Source: an uncultured Sulfurovum sp. (GTDB lineage Bacteria > Campylobacterota > Campylobacteria > Campylobacterales > Sulfurovaceae). Taken from it: 64,000 nucleotides of DNA. Made by a program: the position numbers and the translations under genes. Positions 19,167-27,552 of this stretch are shown piece after piece. Location of the stretch: assembly GCA_902727855.1 (NCBI GenBank), contig CACVAS010000147.1:109572-173571 (forward strand), given 5' to 3'. Below the pieces are notes generated by a model that had not been told where the DNA came from, searched no databases, and saw only the letters and a list, made by a program, of their open reading frames with translations. Each line of letters begins with the position of its first letter. The stretch's first letter is position 1.

Positions 19167-19759
19167 AAATTCCCCTTAAAAATAGTTCCTGCTTTAATAA
19201 AATCATTTATACTTGTTTCTACATACTCTTTACTCACAGCATTACTACCAAAGAAAGAACCCCTTTTTACTACTACACCACCATTTATAACAGCAGAAGT
19301 AGAAATATGAGAAAAGTCTTCGATAGTTGCATCATGCTCTATTAATGCCTTTGAGTTAATTATGCAGTTTTCACCTATCGATGTATTTACATTGACTAAA
19401 ACATCATGCATAATGATTGTACCTTTACCTATATCTGTATGCTTAGAAACATAAGCACGAGGAGAAATTATCGTTGCTATTTCCGCATTAAAAGTTTGCA
19501 ACTTAACAAAAAGTTCTTCCCGTAAAGAAGATGACTTGATCTGTCCAACCGTAATCAGAAATGTATAACCTTCTCTTGCATACTTTTCCATATTATCATC
19601 TGACCCTATGATCTCATAACCCAATACTTTTTGACCTATTAATTCTTCTTTATCTAAAATACCTGTAATCTCATATTGACCCTCTTGCTCAATAACATCA
19701 ATACAAGATTTACAGTGACCTCCTCCACCAACAAGAATTAACTTTTTAAGATTCGGCAT
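19163..19759 (-). CDS. legH: NeuD/LegH-type N-acyltransferase
   Basis: 198 residues. The N-terminal PglD-like nucleotide-sugar pocket reads LILVGGGGHCKSCIDVIEQ, followed by a LbH domain (IGKGTIIMHDVLVNVNTSIGENC, the EHDATIEDFSHISTSAVI catalytic-His region, VKRGSFFGSNA). This architecture N-acetylates the 4-amino sugar made by LegC in legionaminic and bacillosamine routes. The gene sits between legC and legI, with a 36-base gap to legC. The acyl donor could be other than acetyl-CoA. Confidence 0.8.
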   Translation of the reverse strand: MPNLKKLILVGGGGHCKSCIDVIEQEGQYEITGILDKEELIGQKVLGYEIIGSDDNMEKYAREGYTFLITVGQIKSSSLREELFVKLQTFNAEIATIISPRAYVSKHTDIGKGTIIMHDVLVNVNTSIGENCIINSKALIEHDATIEDFSHISTSAVINGGVVVKRGSFFGSNAVSKEYVETSINDFIKAGTIFKGNL

Positions 19760-19795
19760 TTAGTACCTCTCTATACTGTATTTTAATACTTGTCA

Positions 19796-20935
19796 TTACA
19801 GTCTCACTCCACTTGGTATATTAACAACTCTCTCTTCTAGCCATAAGGCATTAGAAAGGTCGGTACATTGGCTGTTTTTAAACATTTCTAATCTATTCAT
19901 TAAAGCCCAGACAGGACGTGTCATCACTCCACTATCATTTGTCTCTTTTAAAAAAAGATCTCTTTCTGCATTGTCTTTCAAAATAATCGCATTAAGCCAG
20001 TAATTTACTTTTGCATCTTGTGATTCAGTCACAAAATCAATATTTTTATCTGCAAAGAAATCTATATATCGGCTTGCCAATTCTCTTTTCTTTTTCAAGA
20101 TGACATCAAGAGTTTCCATCTGAGCACAACCTAAGGCTGCATTGAGATTGGGGAGACGATAGTTGTAACCTATCTCATCATGTATATATTCATAAGGATG
20201 AGGGACTTTTGCAGTGGTAGTAAGGTGTTTAGCATGTTTAGCCAACGCTTCATCATCCGTTATTATCATACCCCCTCCACCAGTTGTAATCGTTTTGTTG
20301 CCATTAAAACTGAAAGCAGAAATCTTGCCGAAAGTGCCTGTATGTTTACCTTTATAATAGGAGCCTAGACTCTCTGCCGCATCTTCTACTAGAGCAATGT
20401 TGTACTCATCACAGATTGTAGCTATCTCATCAATCTTGCATGGATGACCAAAGGTATGCATCGGAACAACAGCGGTTATTTTTCTACCTGTTATTTTGTT
20501 ATAACAAGCACCAGCTTTTTGAGTCGTCTCCTGTGCTAGAAAAGTTTTTAGACTTTTTGGACTTAGTCCCATCGTATCTCTATCTACATCAACAAAGACA
20601 GGTATTGCATTACAGTAAGAGATGGCATTACATGTCGCTATAAATGTTAGTGGTTGAGTTATGACTTCAGAGTTTTCATCAGTACCAACGAGTTTTAGTG
20701 CAATATGAAGTGCGGCAGTGCCATTGACCGTAGCGACGGCATATTTTGCACCAGTATACTCTGCTACCATTTGTTCAAATTGATCGACAAACTTTCCAAC
20801 CGAAGAGACAAAAGTAGAGTCTATACACTCATTGAGGTATTTTTTCTCATTACCGAAAAAGACAGGTTCATGAAGAGGTAAAAACTCTTTAGTGTCATAT
20901 GCCTCTTGTATAAATTGGACAGTTTTTTCAAACAT
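19796..20935 (-). CDS. legC: PLP-dependent sugar aminotransferase (LegC-like)
   Basis: About 379 residues of the DegT/DnrJ/EryC1 family. VSSVGKFVDQFEQ near 40, NGTAALHIALKLVG, LVEDAAESLGSYY and the PLP lysine in FSFNGNKTITTGGGG near 213. It aminates the 4-keto sugar made by LegB. The ATG at 20935 (GGAAG 8 bases before) is preferred to a GTG at 20941 that overlaps the legB stop. LegC-type sequence together with a CapD-like dehydratase next door supports a legionaminic-type route. Confidence 0.87.
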   Translation of the reverse strand: MFEKTVQFIQEAYDTKEFLPLHEPVFFGNEKKYLNECIDSTFVSSVGKFVDQFEQMVAEYTGAKYAVATVNGTAALHIALKLVGTDENSEVITQPLTFIATCNAISYCNAIPVFVDVDRDTMGLSPKSLKTFLAQETTQKAGACYNKITGRKITAVVPMHTFGHPCKIDEIATICDEYNIALVEDAAESLGSYYKGKHTGTFGKISAFSFNGNKTITTGGGGMIITDDEALAKHAKHLTTTAKVPHPYEYIHDEIGYNYRLPNLNAALGCAQMETLDVILKKKRELASRYIDFFADKNIDFVTESQDAKVNYWLNAIILKDNAERDLFLKETNDSGVMTRPVWALMNRLEMFKNSQCTDLSNALWLEERVVNIPSGVRL

Positions 20936-20937
20936 AT

Positions 20938-22128
20938 TCACATCTTCCCATCTAAGTATTTACCAGTCTCTTTATGCCCAAAGTCAGGAATCATTTTAAA
21001 GAAAAGCTCAACGATCTGTTCTTTTGACCATTCTCTTTTCTCTTTGAGTCCCGTAATAGTACTTTCAAAATTATTTAAAAGATCATCATTAAAGTTGGCT
21101 TCATTTTTAATGACACCGAGGTTTTCAAACCTATTCATATCCAAAGTTTCTGAATCTGTGAAAAATTCTTCAAAATCTTTTTCACCTGTTGTATCGCTCG
21201 AAGTAAATAGACAAGGCCATTTACCTTCTTGAGGAAGTGTTTTAGCAAGCTCTCTTGCCTCATCTTCATCCTTACAAAGATAAGGTTCGAAACCTTTTGC
21301 CTCTAGGTATTTAACAGCTATGTCTGCAAAAGAGATAAGATGTAGGTCTTCACTCAACTTTGGAAAGAAGATGTCTCTGTTTTCACCGAAAATACAGCTC
21401 ATCAAACAGAGTTCACCACTCTCTTTAGGCGTTACAAAGTAACGTTTTATGTCATTAGGAGCAACTATAGGTTGCCTTTTTTCGATTCGTTGGTTAAAGC
21501 CATGCAGAAGAGAACCATCACTAAAAGCCACATTGGCAAATCTTGCCGTTGATATGTTTAGCTGTAGAGATTTTCTCATCAAAAACATCTCCATGATTCT
21601 TTTACTAGCTCCCATCATGTTAACCGGATTTGCTGCTTTGTCAGTTGAGACACAAAAGTATTTTTTCGTACCATTGTCTATGGACTGTTGCAGAGTCTTG
21701 TCTGTATTAAAAATATTAACATCGATCATACGCATCAGTGTAAATGGATCTTTTTCACTACGTACATGCTTAAGTGCTGAGAGATTTAAAACATAATCAT
21801 ACTTACCATCATTTTTTATAAAAGCATCGTATTCAATACTTCCGATATCTAAAGCAAAGGTTTGAAAATCTCCATCAATATAGCCGAATGAACTACGAAT
21901 ATCACGTACAAGTTCAACCATATTGTTTTCGCTAATATCCACAACATGAAGTTTGTTAGGATTACGCTTGAAGATCTCTTTTGTCACAGCCTGACCAATA
22001 GAACCTGCCCCACCAATGACTAAAAACGATGATAAAGAAACAATGCTTTTTAATTTATTATTATTGCTTGAAATATCTTCAGTAAATAATTCTTTGTTTC
22101 TACCGATGAGACTTAAAATAGAATTCAT
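20938..22128 (-). CDS. legB: nucleotide-sugar 4,6-dehydratase, extended SDR (LegB/CapD-like)
   Basis: About 396 residues. The Rossmann motif FLVIGGAGSIGQAV lies near residue 34. FCVSTDKAANPVNMMGASKRIMEMF near 160 matches FlaA1/CapD-type dehydratases, in which the usual SDR Tyr is replaced (Met here) while Lys is kept. It would convert nucleotide-GlcNAc to the 4-keto-6-deoxy sugar for LegC. The ATG at 22128 overlaps the wecC stop as ATGA and has GGAG 10 bases upstream. Whether UDP- or GDP-sugar is used is not visible; ptmE in the operon hints at GDP. Confidence 0.8.
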   Translation of the reverse strand: MNSILSLIGRNKELFTEDISSNNNKLKSIVSLSSFLVIGGAGSIGQAVTKEIFKRNPNKLHVVDISENNMVELVRDIRSSFGYIDGDFQTFALDIGSIEYDAFIKNDGKYDYVLNLSALKHVRSEKDPFTLMRMIDVNIFNTDKTLQQSIDNGTKKYFCVSTDKAANPVNMMGASKRIMEMFLMRKSLQLNISTARFANVAFSDGSLLHGFNQRIEKRQPIVAPNDIKRYFVTPKESGELCLMSCIFGENRDIFFPKLSEDLHLISFADIAVKYLEAKGFEPYLCKDEDEARELAKTLPQEGKWPCLFTSSDTTGEKDFEEFFTDSETLDMNRFENLGVIKNEANFNDDLLNNFESTITGLKEKREWSKEQIVELFFKMIPDFGHKETGKYLDGKM

Positions 22129-23315
22129 TTGTTTGTTACTCCACAAAAATCTAAATCAGTTTCAATATCTAAGTTCTTAAACTCTTTATGCGCCACCAAA
22201 AAAGTCACTACATCTGCTTCTTCTATAGCTTCACTGTAGTTAACTACTTCAAACTCTTTGTGTTCTGATATATTTGGTTCTACAGCTAACACATCAAGTC
22301 CATCTGCCAGAAGTCTTCTAGTAATGAAAAGTGCTGGTGATTCTCTAAGATCATCAATATCTGGTTTGAAAGCCAATCCCATACAAGCGACTTTTGCTTT
22401 TCTACCATTTTCATTTTCAAACTTTAGTGCAGCATTCTTTATCTTCTCTATGGCCCATTCTGTTTTATAGGTATTTACCTCTCTAGCTGTACGGATCATC
22501 TTCGCATCTTCCCCACCTGCATGGACAATGAACCAAGGATCAACTGCGATGCAGTGTCCACCTACACCAGCACCAGGCTGCAAGATGTTTACTCGTGGGT
22601 GACGATTAGCTAAAGCTATGAGTTCCCATACATCGATGGCAAACTTATCACAAAGGATGGAAAGTTCATTCGCAAAAGCAATGTTGGTATCTCTAAAAGA
22701 GTTTTCAGTCAACTTTGCCATTTCTGCCGTTTTTGCATCTGTAGATAACACTTCCCCACTCACAAAAGTTTTATAAAACTCTACTGTCACTGCTGTTGCC
22801 TCTGAGGTTGTACCTCCAACTATGCGATCATTTTCTACTAGTTCACGCATAATCTGCCCTGGTAACACTCTTTCAGGACAATGCGCGATGTATAGTTTAG
22901 TAGTATCTACTCCATTTTCTTTAAGTACTGACTCCATCATATCTGTTGTACCCACAGGAGATGTTGATTCTAAGATGACTATGTCCCCCCCTTTCACATA
23001 AGGAACTATGGCTTTTGTAGCAGAGACAATATAGTCTACATTAGGTACATACCCTTCGTGAAAAGGAGTCGGCACGGCAATGATGAAAACGTCAGCCTCA
23101 GCTGGTTTTAGGTCAGCTTTTAACTTACCGCTGTTGACTGCTGCTTTCACAAAAGTGTCAAGCTCAGGCTCTACAATGTGAATCTCCCCACGGTTGATGA
23201 TATCAACCGTACTTTTTACGACATCAACACCATGTACTTCGTAACCACGATTGGCAAGTAGTGCTGCTGTTGGGAGTCCTATATACCCTAACCCTATGAC
23301 ACATATTTTTTTCAT
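22125..23315 (-). CDS. wecC: UDP-N-acetyl-D-mannosamine dehydrogenase
   Basis: 396 residues of the UDP-glucose/GDP-mannose dehydrogenase family. The NAD site is VIGLGYIGLPTAALLANRGY. Next come ILESTSPVGTTD, CPERVLPGQ, KLTENSFRDTNIAFANEL and the catalytic Cys in GVGGHCIAVDPWF. It oxidises UDP-ManNAc twice to UDP-ManNAcA. Pairing with wecB in one operon makes the substrate call strong. A run of seven G on the coding strand (22985-22991) lies inside the gene. Confidence 0.92.
   Translation of the reverse strand: MKKICVIGLGYIGLPTAALLANRGYEVHGVDVVKSTVDIINRGEIHIVEPELDTFVKAAVNSGKLKADLKPAEADVFIIAVPTPFHEGYVPNVDYIVSATKAIVPYVKGGDIVILESTSPVGTTDMMESVLKENGVDTTKLYIAHCPERVLPGQIMRELVENDRIVGGTTSEATAVTVEFYKTFVSGEVLSTDAKTAEMAKLTENSFRDTNIAFANELSILCDKFAIDVWELIALANRHPRVNILQPGAGVGGHCIAVDPWFIVHAGGEDAKMIRTAREVNTYKTEWAIEKIKNAALKFENENGRKAKVACMGLAFKPDIDDLRESPALFITRRLLADGLDVLAVEPNISEHKEFEVVNYSEAIEEADVVTFLVAHKEFKNLDIETDLDFCGVTNK
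22985..22991 (-). repeat. G7 homopolymer tract inside wecC
   Basis: Seven consecutive G on the coding strand within the KGGD codons of wecC. Homopolymeric G tracts drive phase variation of surface-glycan genes in Campylobacter and Helicobacter, usually at 8 or more residues. At seven it is borderline, and the frame is intact here. Confidence 0.5.
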
Positions 23316-24493
23316 TAACTATTATCCTTCAAAAACTTTATCACTTTTTCACAAGCATACCCATCACCGTAAGGATTACTTGCTTTATTCATCTCTTCAT
23401 ATATTATACGATCATTGAGTAATTTTTGTGCTTCACTCACAATGAGCTGGGTATCAGTCCCTACCAACTTTACTGTTCCAGCATTTAGTGCTTCAGGACG
23501 CTCTGTTGTGTCACGCATAACAAGTACAGGTTTACCCAAAGATGGTGCTTCTTCCTGTACTCCCCCACTGTCTGTGATGATGAAGTATGACTTGTCCATC
23601 ATGTAGATGAATTGTTCATATTGTAATGGTTCTATAAGATGGATATTGTCTACATCTAAAAGTAGTTCATTTACTGGCTTTTGTACATTTGGATTTAAGT
23701 GTACTGGGTAGACTATACTAATATCAGGGTTGGAAATCGCAATCTCCTTTAATGCTGTACAAATGTTAATGAAACCTTGTCCATGGTTTTCTCTTCTGTG
23801 ACCGGTTACCAATATCATTTTTTGATCTTGAGATTGATCTGAAAAAGGTAAGTGGGTAAAAGGTAATTGATAACTTTTTGGTAAATATTCATTAATAGAA
23901 TCAATGATCGAAATTTCTAACTCTTCACTCTTTTTTATCTTATCTAGTGCAAGAAACAGTGCATCTATAACAGTATTGCCTGTGATGGTGATACATTTTT
24001 CGTTTACATTTTCTTTTAATAAATTCTCTTTACTGGTTTGCGTAGGTGCGAAGTGATAGGCAGTGATCTGTGTAGTGAGTTGACGGTTCGCCTCTTCTGG
24101 CCATGGAGAGTAGATGTCACCCGTTCTAAGCCCCGCTTCTATATGTGCAACTTTAATCTGCTGATAAAATGCTGCCAATGATGCAGCAAATGTTGTTGAT
24201 GTATCACCATGCACAAAAACTACATCTGGCTTGAAGTCATCCAATACATCTTTCATACCCAAAAGAATACTAGATGTAATAGTATAAAGATCTTGACCCG
24301 GTTTCATAACATCTAAATCATAGTCAGGAGTAATCTCAAAAAGATCCAATACCTGATCAAGCATCTCTCTGTGCTGAGCTGTCACACAAACTTTAGTCTT
24401 AAACGAATGAGGATGTTTTTGAAATTCTTTCACAAGTGGTGCCATCTTGATAGCCTCGGGTCTTGTTCCAAAAACAATAAGTATTTTTTTCAT
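23315..24493 (-). CDS. wecB: UDP-GlcNAc 2-epimerase, non-hydrolysing
   Basis: 392 residues. [18 protein letters not shown] at the N-terminus, [46 protein letters not shown] and [18 protein letters not shown] are diagnostic of WecB/MnaA. It interconverts UDP-GlcNAc and UDP-ManNAc, feeding WecC. It is the first gene of the long leftward operon, with GGGAG 9 bases before the ATG and a 200-base leader from the predicted promoter. Confidence 0.94.
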   Translation of the reverse strand: MKKILIVFGTRPEAIKMAPLVKEFQKHPHSFKTKVCVTAQHREMLDQVLDLFEITPDYDLDVMKPGQDLYTITSSILLGMKDVLDDFKPDVVFVHGDTSTTFAASLAAFYQQIKVAHIEAGLRTGDIYSPWPEEANRQLTTQITAYHFAPTQTSKENLLKENVNEKCITITGNTVIDALFLALDKIKKSEELEISIIDSINEYLPKSYQLPFTHLPFSDQSQDQKMILVTGHRRENHGQGFINICTALKEIAISNPDISIVYPVHLNPNVQKPVNELLLDVDNIHLIEPLQYEQFIYMMDKSYFIITDSGGVQEEAPSLGKPVLVMRDTTERPEALNAGTVKLVGTDTQLIVSEAQKLLNDRIIYEEMNKASNPYGDGYACEKVIKFLKDNS

Positions 24494-24888
24494 AAATTAA
24501 GTCTCCCGTCCCTGAAAAAATTTAAAAGTATTACAAAACCTAATTATCTTGTATGTCTCCGAAAATGTATGTGCTAAAAAAATATTATTGATTTTGTTAC
24601 ACAAAATATCCTCCCCGATATTTTTTACTCGTAGTTACTACTTTAAGATAGATCTAAAATATGCTATAAATAAAAATACTTAAGCATTGAGTCTTTACAT
24701 ACATTATAGCAAAACTGCGTCACATCTAGCGTCACATTATAAAATTTATTACTACATATATCATAAATATGCAAAAAGAGAAGTGGATAATTATCGGTAT
24801 AATACCCAGGTTCCATCAGTGCATAATTTTGAGCAGCGTGTTTAGAACCATAAACCTAAATTAGCACTTTCTACAGTGTAATCTTAAG
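24494..24888. other. 395-base intergenic region between the polysaccharide operon and the OMP gene
   Basis: No convincing gene. It holds the leftward promoter with two 9-base direct repeats (24703-24737) and an AT-rich leader of about 200 bases. The leader contains a weak stem (ATTTTGT/ACAAAAT around 24590-24606) followed at some distance by seven T on the minus strand, a poor attenuator candidate. On the plus strand there is a TATAAT at 24798-24803. After it come nested short inverted repeats (GGTTC/GAACC and AGTGC/GCACT, 24810-24870), so a small RNA is possible but unsupported. Confidence 0.5.
24703..24737 (-). promoter_or_regulatory. predicted promoter of the polysaccharide operon with tandem 9-bp repeats
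   Basis: On the minus strand a -10 TATAAT (24708-24703) is preceded by two exact copies of ATGTGACGC (24737-24729 and 24725-24717) with a 12-base period. The proximal copy ends 8 bases before the -10, so the pair covers the -35 region. Direct repeats over a missing -35 are typical of activator-dependent promoters, for example OmpR-family sites. It would drive wecB and the genes downstream. Confidence 0.5.
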
Positions 24889-25491
24889 TTAAAACTTATA
24901 ACTTACCCCTACAGTCACTGCACTTACATCTGCAGCATTTGCGTTCAGGTACGTTCCCTCCACATCGTTGGCTAATGATGTGTAATCTATAAATATAGAG
25001 AGTTCTTCTGTTGCAGCATAGGATGCTCCTAGACCCCATTGGAAACCACTTTCGTCTACGTCTACATTTGAATGTGCTGTGGCATTATCTAAACTTACTT
25101 TTCCAAACCCTAATAAACCATATACAGAGAGTTCTTCACTTAGTGCATACTGAGGTTTTAGAAAAATACTTAAGCTACTCATTTCAGAAACATCTTCTTG
25201 AGTAAATGTTGTTGAGTATCTACCCTCAATAGCAACATTTGTGTGTATATTGTATCCTGCTAGCAATGTCACATTTCCTAGTCTATCTTGTCCATCATTC
25301 TCACTAGTAAAACCTTGTGACGCACCTGATTCACGTGCTGAGACAGCACTAAGTGCAAGTCCTGCATAAAAATGACTACTTTGGTTATTGGTTGCGTTGT
25401 GGTCAATATAACCTGCGTCTGAAGTATTTGCATAGGTAAGAGTAGAAAAAATGAGTGTTGAAAAAATAGCTTTTTGCATAGGTGTAAACAT
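24889..25491 (-). CDS. small outer-membrane beta-barrel protein
   Basis: 200 residues from the ATG at 25491, chosen because AAAGGA lies 8 bases upstream and a signal peptide starts there (MFTPMQKAIFSTLIFSTLTYA). The mature part alternates hydrophobic and polar residues in paired strands (AGLALSAV, LAGYNIHTNVAIEGRY, VYGLLGFGKV, WGLGASYAATEELSIFIDY) and ends VTVGVSYKF, with the terminal Phe typical of BamA substrates. It fits the OmpA-barrel/Opacity-like porin superfamily. Function unknown; monocistronic. Confidence 0.8.
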   Translation of the reverse strand: MFTPMQKAIFSTLIFSTLTYANTSDAGYIDHNATNNQSSHFYAGLALSAVSARESGASQGFTSENDGQDRLGNVTLLAGYNIHTNVAIEGRYSTTFTQEDVSEMSSLSIFLKPQYALSEELSVYGLLGFGKVSLDNATAHSNVDVDESGFQWGLGASYAATEELSIFIDYTSLANDVEGTYLNANAADVSAVTVGVSYKF

Positions 25492-25754
25492 GTTATATTC
25501 CTTTAATATATAATCTTTATAGTGGCTTGGCAATCTTTTGTTAAAAAGACCCATAGCTTTCTGTCCTTACTTCACAGTAAGTTTAGCTTTTGTATAAATG
25601 AATATGTCATTCAGAAATACCTATATCTTTTAGTGAGATATATACTACAATTGTATCTTATTCTAGAACATAAAAAGCTTAAAGCATACTATCTGTCATT
25701 CAACTGTTTTTCGATACAATCAAACAAGAAAAGTACAAAGAAGGTCATAAATCA

Positions 25755-26435
25755 ATGTGTAAAACTTTAAAAATGTTAGAACTCCAACAAGAGCTCAATG
25801 ATGCAACCAATGGTACCGGATGGGAAAATGGTATCACAAAAAATGGGAAACAAATTGACTGGAGACGGTGTACGTATTTGGAGTGTGCAGAACTTATAGA
25901 GTCTTACCCCTGGAAACATTGGAAAAATATAGATGCCCAACCAGATTATGCAAATATTAAAATAGAAGCTGTTGATATATGGCACTTTATTATGTCACAA
26001 GCATTGGAAGACTATACCGTGAAGAAATTAGGTACTATAGAAGATTTATCACAATCAATAAAATCTTTATCAAATTTTCATTACTTTAGAGAAGAGATAC
26101 AACCTACAACAAAAAATAACTATGAACAAATAGAAGTGATAGAGAAGCTTATGAAGGTACTATTTTGTAAAGGAAGTACCGAAACACTTATGGAGGCATT
26201 TATAGATATTGCGATGCAGTCTGGGTTAAATCTAGAGAGCCTTTACAAACTCTACATAGGTAAAAATATACTCAATAAATTTAGACAAGATCATGGTTAT
26301 AAAGATGGCTCATATATTAAAATATGGCAAGGGAAAGAAGACAATGTAGTGATGCAAACTATTTTGGAAAATAAATCAAACATTAGCCCAAATGACCTCT
26401 ATAAAGCACTTAAATTACACTATCCTGCTTCATAA
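25755..26435 (+). CDS. dut: dimeric dUTPase (dUTP diphosphatase)
   Basis: 226 residues of the all-alpha dimeric dUTPase/MazG-like family known from Campylobacter. LQQELNDATNGTGWENG near the N-terminus, WRRCTYLECAELIESYPWKHWK with the Mg-binding Glu pair, and KIEAVDIWHFIMS with the second E-x3-D set. It hydrolyses dUTP to dUMP plus PPi, keeping uracil out of DNA and feeding dTMP synthesis. A -10-like TACAAT is at 25715-25720. Start at 25755 kept; an in-frame ATG at 25773 has no better RBS. Convergent with the next gene. Confidence 0.88.
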   Translation: MCKTLKMLELQQELNDATNGTGWENGITKNGKQIDWRRCTYLECAELIESYPWKHWKNIDAQPDYANIKIEAVDIWHFIMSQALEDYTVKKLGTIEDLSQSIKSLSNFHYFREEIQPTTKNNYEQIEVIEKLMKVLFCKGSTETLMEAFIDIAMQSGLNLESLYKLYIGKNILNKFRQDHGYKDGSYIKIWQGKEDNVVMQTILENKSNISPNDLYKALKLHYPAS

Positions 26436-26468
26436 AAGGTTTTTTACACTTCAAGGTTTTTACCCTCT

Positions 26469-27131
26469 TTAATCTACCATTCGATGTAAATCACTTTGAA
26501 TGACTTGATTACCCTGAATACTTACTTGTTTAGCAATACGTATATTTTTAGACTGTGTATACCCACACTCTACACCACATGCCACTGTACCTATGAGATA
26601 ATAGTGTCCATTAGGTACACCATAAAAAGCAAACTCACCTTGGTTGTTTGAGGCAGTAAAACGTAAATAGTTATAAAGTCTTGAGTCAGCTTTCTCCATC
26701 TTATAACCACCAATATAACTCTGACTATACCACTGTTTTGAATACGATGTCACAGGGTTTAAATAGAGTCTAGTATTACTCCCTAGCACTCGTCTATTGT
26801 ACGCATCATTGATATATATTTTACCTTTTACAGTACCCTTACCTGATTTAGATAATCTATTGTATTCGCCTAATGGAAAGGGCACTCTTTCCATTTTAAC
26901 TTGAGGTGCTTCTTCTCTAATCATCGTATGCTGTTCTGTATCTATTTTCTGATCCAAATCTGAAATATCTATATCTTCTTTCATATTTGTCTCTTGTGCC
27001 CATGTATTGACAGGAAGTTTATTATTTTGATATCCACGTGGATCTTTAACTACCAATCTTTTTTGTACACAACCTGAAAAAAGAAAAAGAGAGATAAGGG
27101 TAAGAAAAAATATTTTTTTATTTGTAATCAT
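26469..27131 (-). CDS. lipoprotein with a carboxypeptidase-regulatory-like beta domain
   Basis: 220 residues. A lipoprotein signal peptide ends in the lipobox LFSGC (Cys about 21). After a polar linker, residues about 98-215 form a prealbumin-like beta sandwich (GTVKGKIYINDAYNR, RLYLNPVTSYSKQWY, FTASNNQGEFAFYGVPNGHYYLIG), as in carboxypeptidase regulatory/SdrD-B-like domains. Probably outer-membrane or periplasmic. GAGGA precedes the ATG. No specific role can be assigned. Confidence 0.7.
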   Translation of the reverse strand: MITNKKIFFLTLISLFLFSGCVQKRLVVKDPRGYQNNKLPVNTWAQETNMKEDIDISDLDQKIDTEQHTMIREEAPQVKMERVPFPLGEYNRLSKSGKGTVKGKIYINDAYNRRVLGSNTRLYLNPVTSYSKQWYSQSYIGGYKMEKADSRLYNYLRFTASNNQGEFAFYGVPNGHYYLIGTVACGVECGYTQSKNIRIAKQVSIQGNQVIQSDLHRMVD

Positions 27132-27168
27132 GTTAGTTCCTCAATTATAAATGCTAAATTATACACAA

Positions 27169-27510
27169 TTAACATTTTTTTCTCTTTACACTATTTTGTT
27201 CTCTATCAAGAAAACGATGTAAATGTCCTTTTGCTACTTTGTCACCTTCAAAAGCAGCTTGTTGATACCAAAAAGCTGCTTTTGAACAATCTTTTTTAAC
27301 CATATTACCTTTTTGATATCGTTTGGCTAATTTATTTTGAGAGGCAACTTCACCTTCTTTTGCATGACGGTGCAAATTTTTCACTTTTCTTTTTTCACTT
27401 TTATAAAACCTTACAGTATTTCCCATAAACCATAAAGTAAAAAGAGATAAAAATAGTAATACATACAGTTCAAAATTTTCTAACTTCTCTAGTTCCTTGA
27501 GCCATTCCAT
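27169..27510 (-). CDS. small membrane protein with Sel1-like repeats
   Basis: 113 residues from the ATG at 27510 (AGAGG 6 bases upstream); a TTG six bases earlier is less likely. One membrane segment (about 15-33) is followed by a Lys/Arg-rich stretch and about one and a half Sel1/TPR-like repeats (HAKEGEVASQNKLAKRYQKG, CSKAAFWYQQAAFEGDKVAKGHL). Such short proteins usually mediate protein contacts. No function recognised. Lies directly downstream of mnmE. Confidence 0.65.
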   Translation of the reverse strand: MEWLKELEKLENFELYVLLFLSLFTLWFMGNTVRFYKSEKRKVKNLHRHAKEGEVASQNKLAKRYQKGNMVKKDCSKAAFWYQQAAFEGDKVAKGHLHRFLDREQNSVKRKKC

Positions 27511-27552
27511 GTGCAACCTCTAGTATTTGAACTCTTTTATATATCGAAATAA

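Noticed and set aside
24664..24816. A 50-codon open frame on the minus strand starting MEPGYYTDN inside the spacer before wecB.
   Set aside because: No ribosome-binding site, it spans the predicted promoter and its repeats, and no family was recognised.
24798..24880. Possible small RNA on the plus strand after a TATAAT, with nested stems and a GAGCAGC motif recalling SRP RNA.
   Set aside because: The conserved SRP tetraloop and symmetric-loop sequences (GGAAG etc.) are absent and no terminator follows.
25566..25581. Hairpin CTTACTTCACAGTAAG, nearly the same as CTTACTCACAGTAAG at 54012-54026, suggesting a dispersed element.
   Set aside because: Only 15-16 bases shared and nothing around them matches; could be chance.
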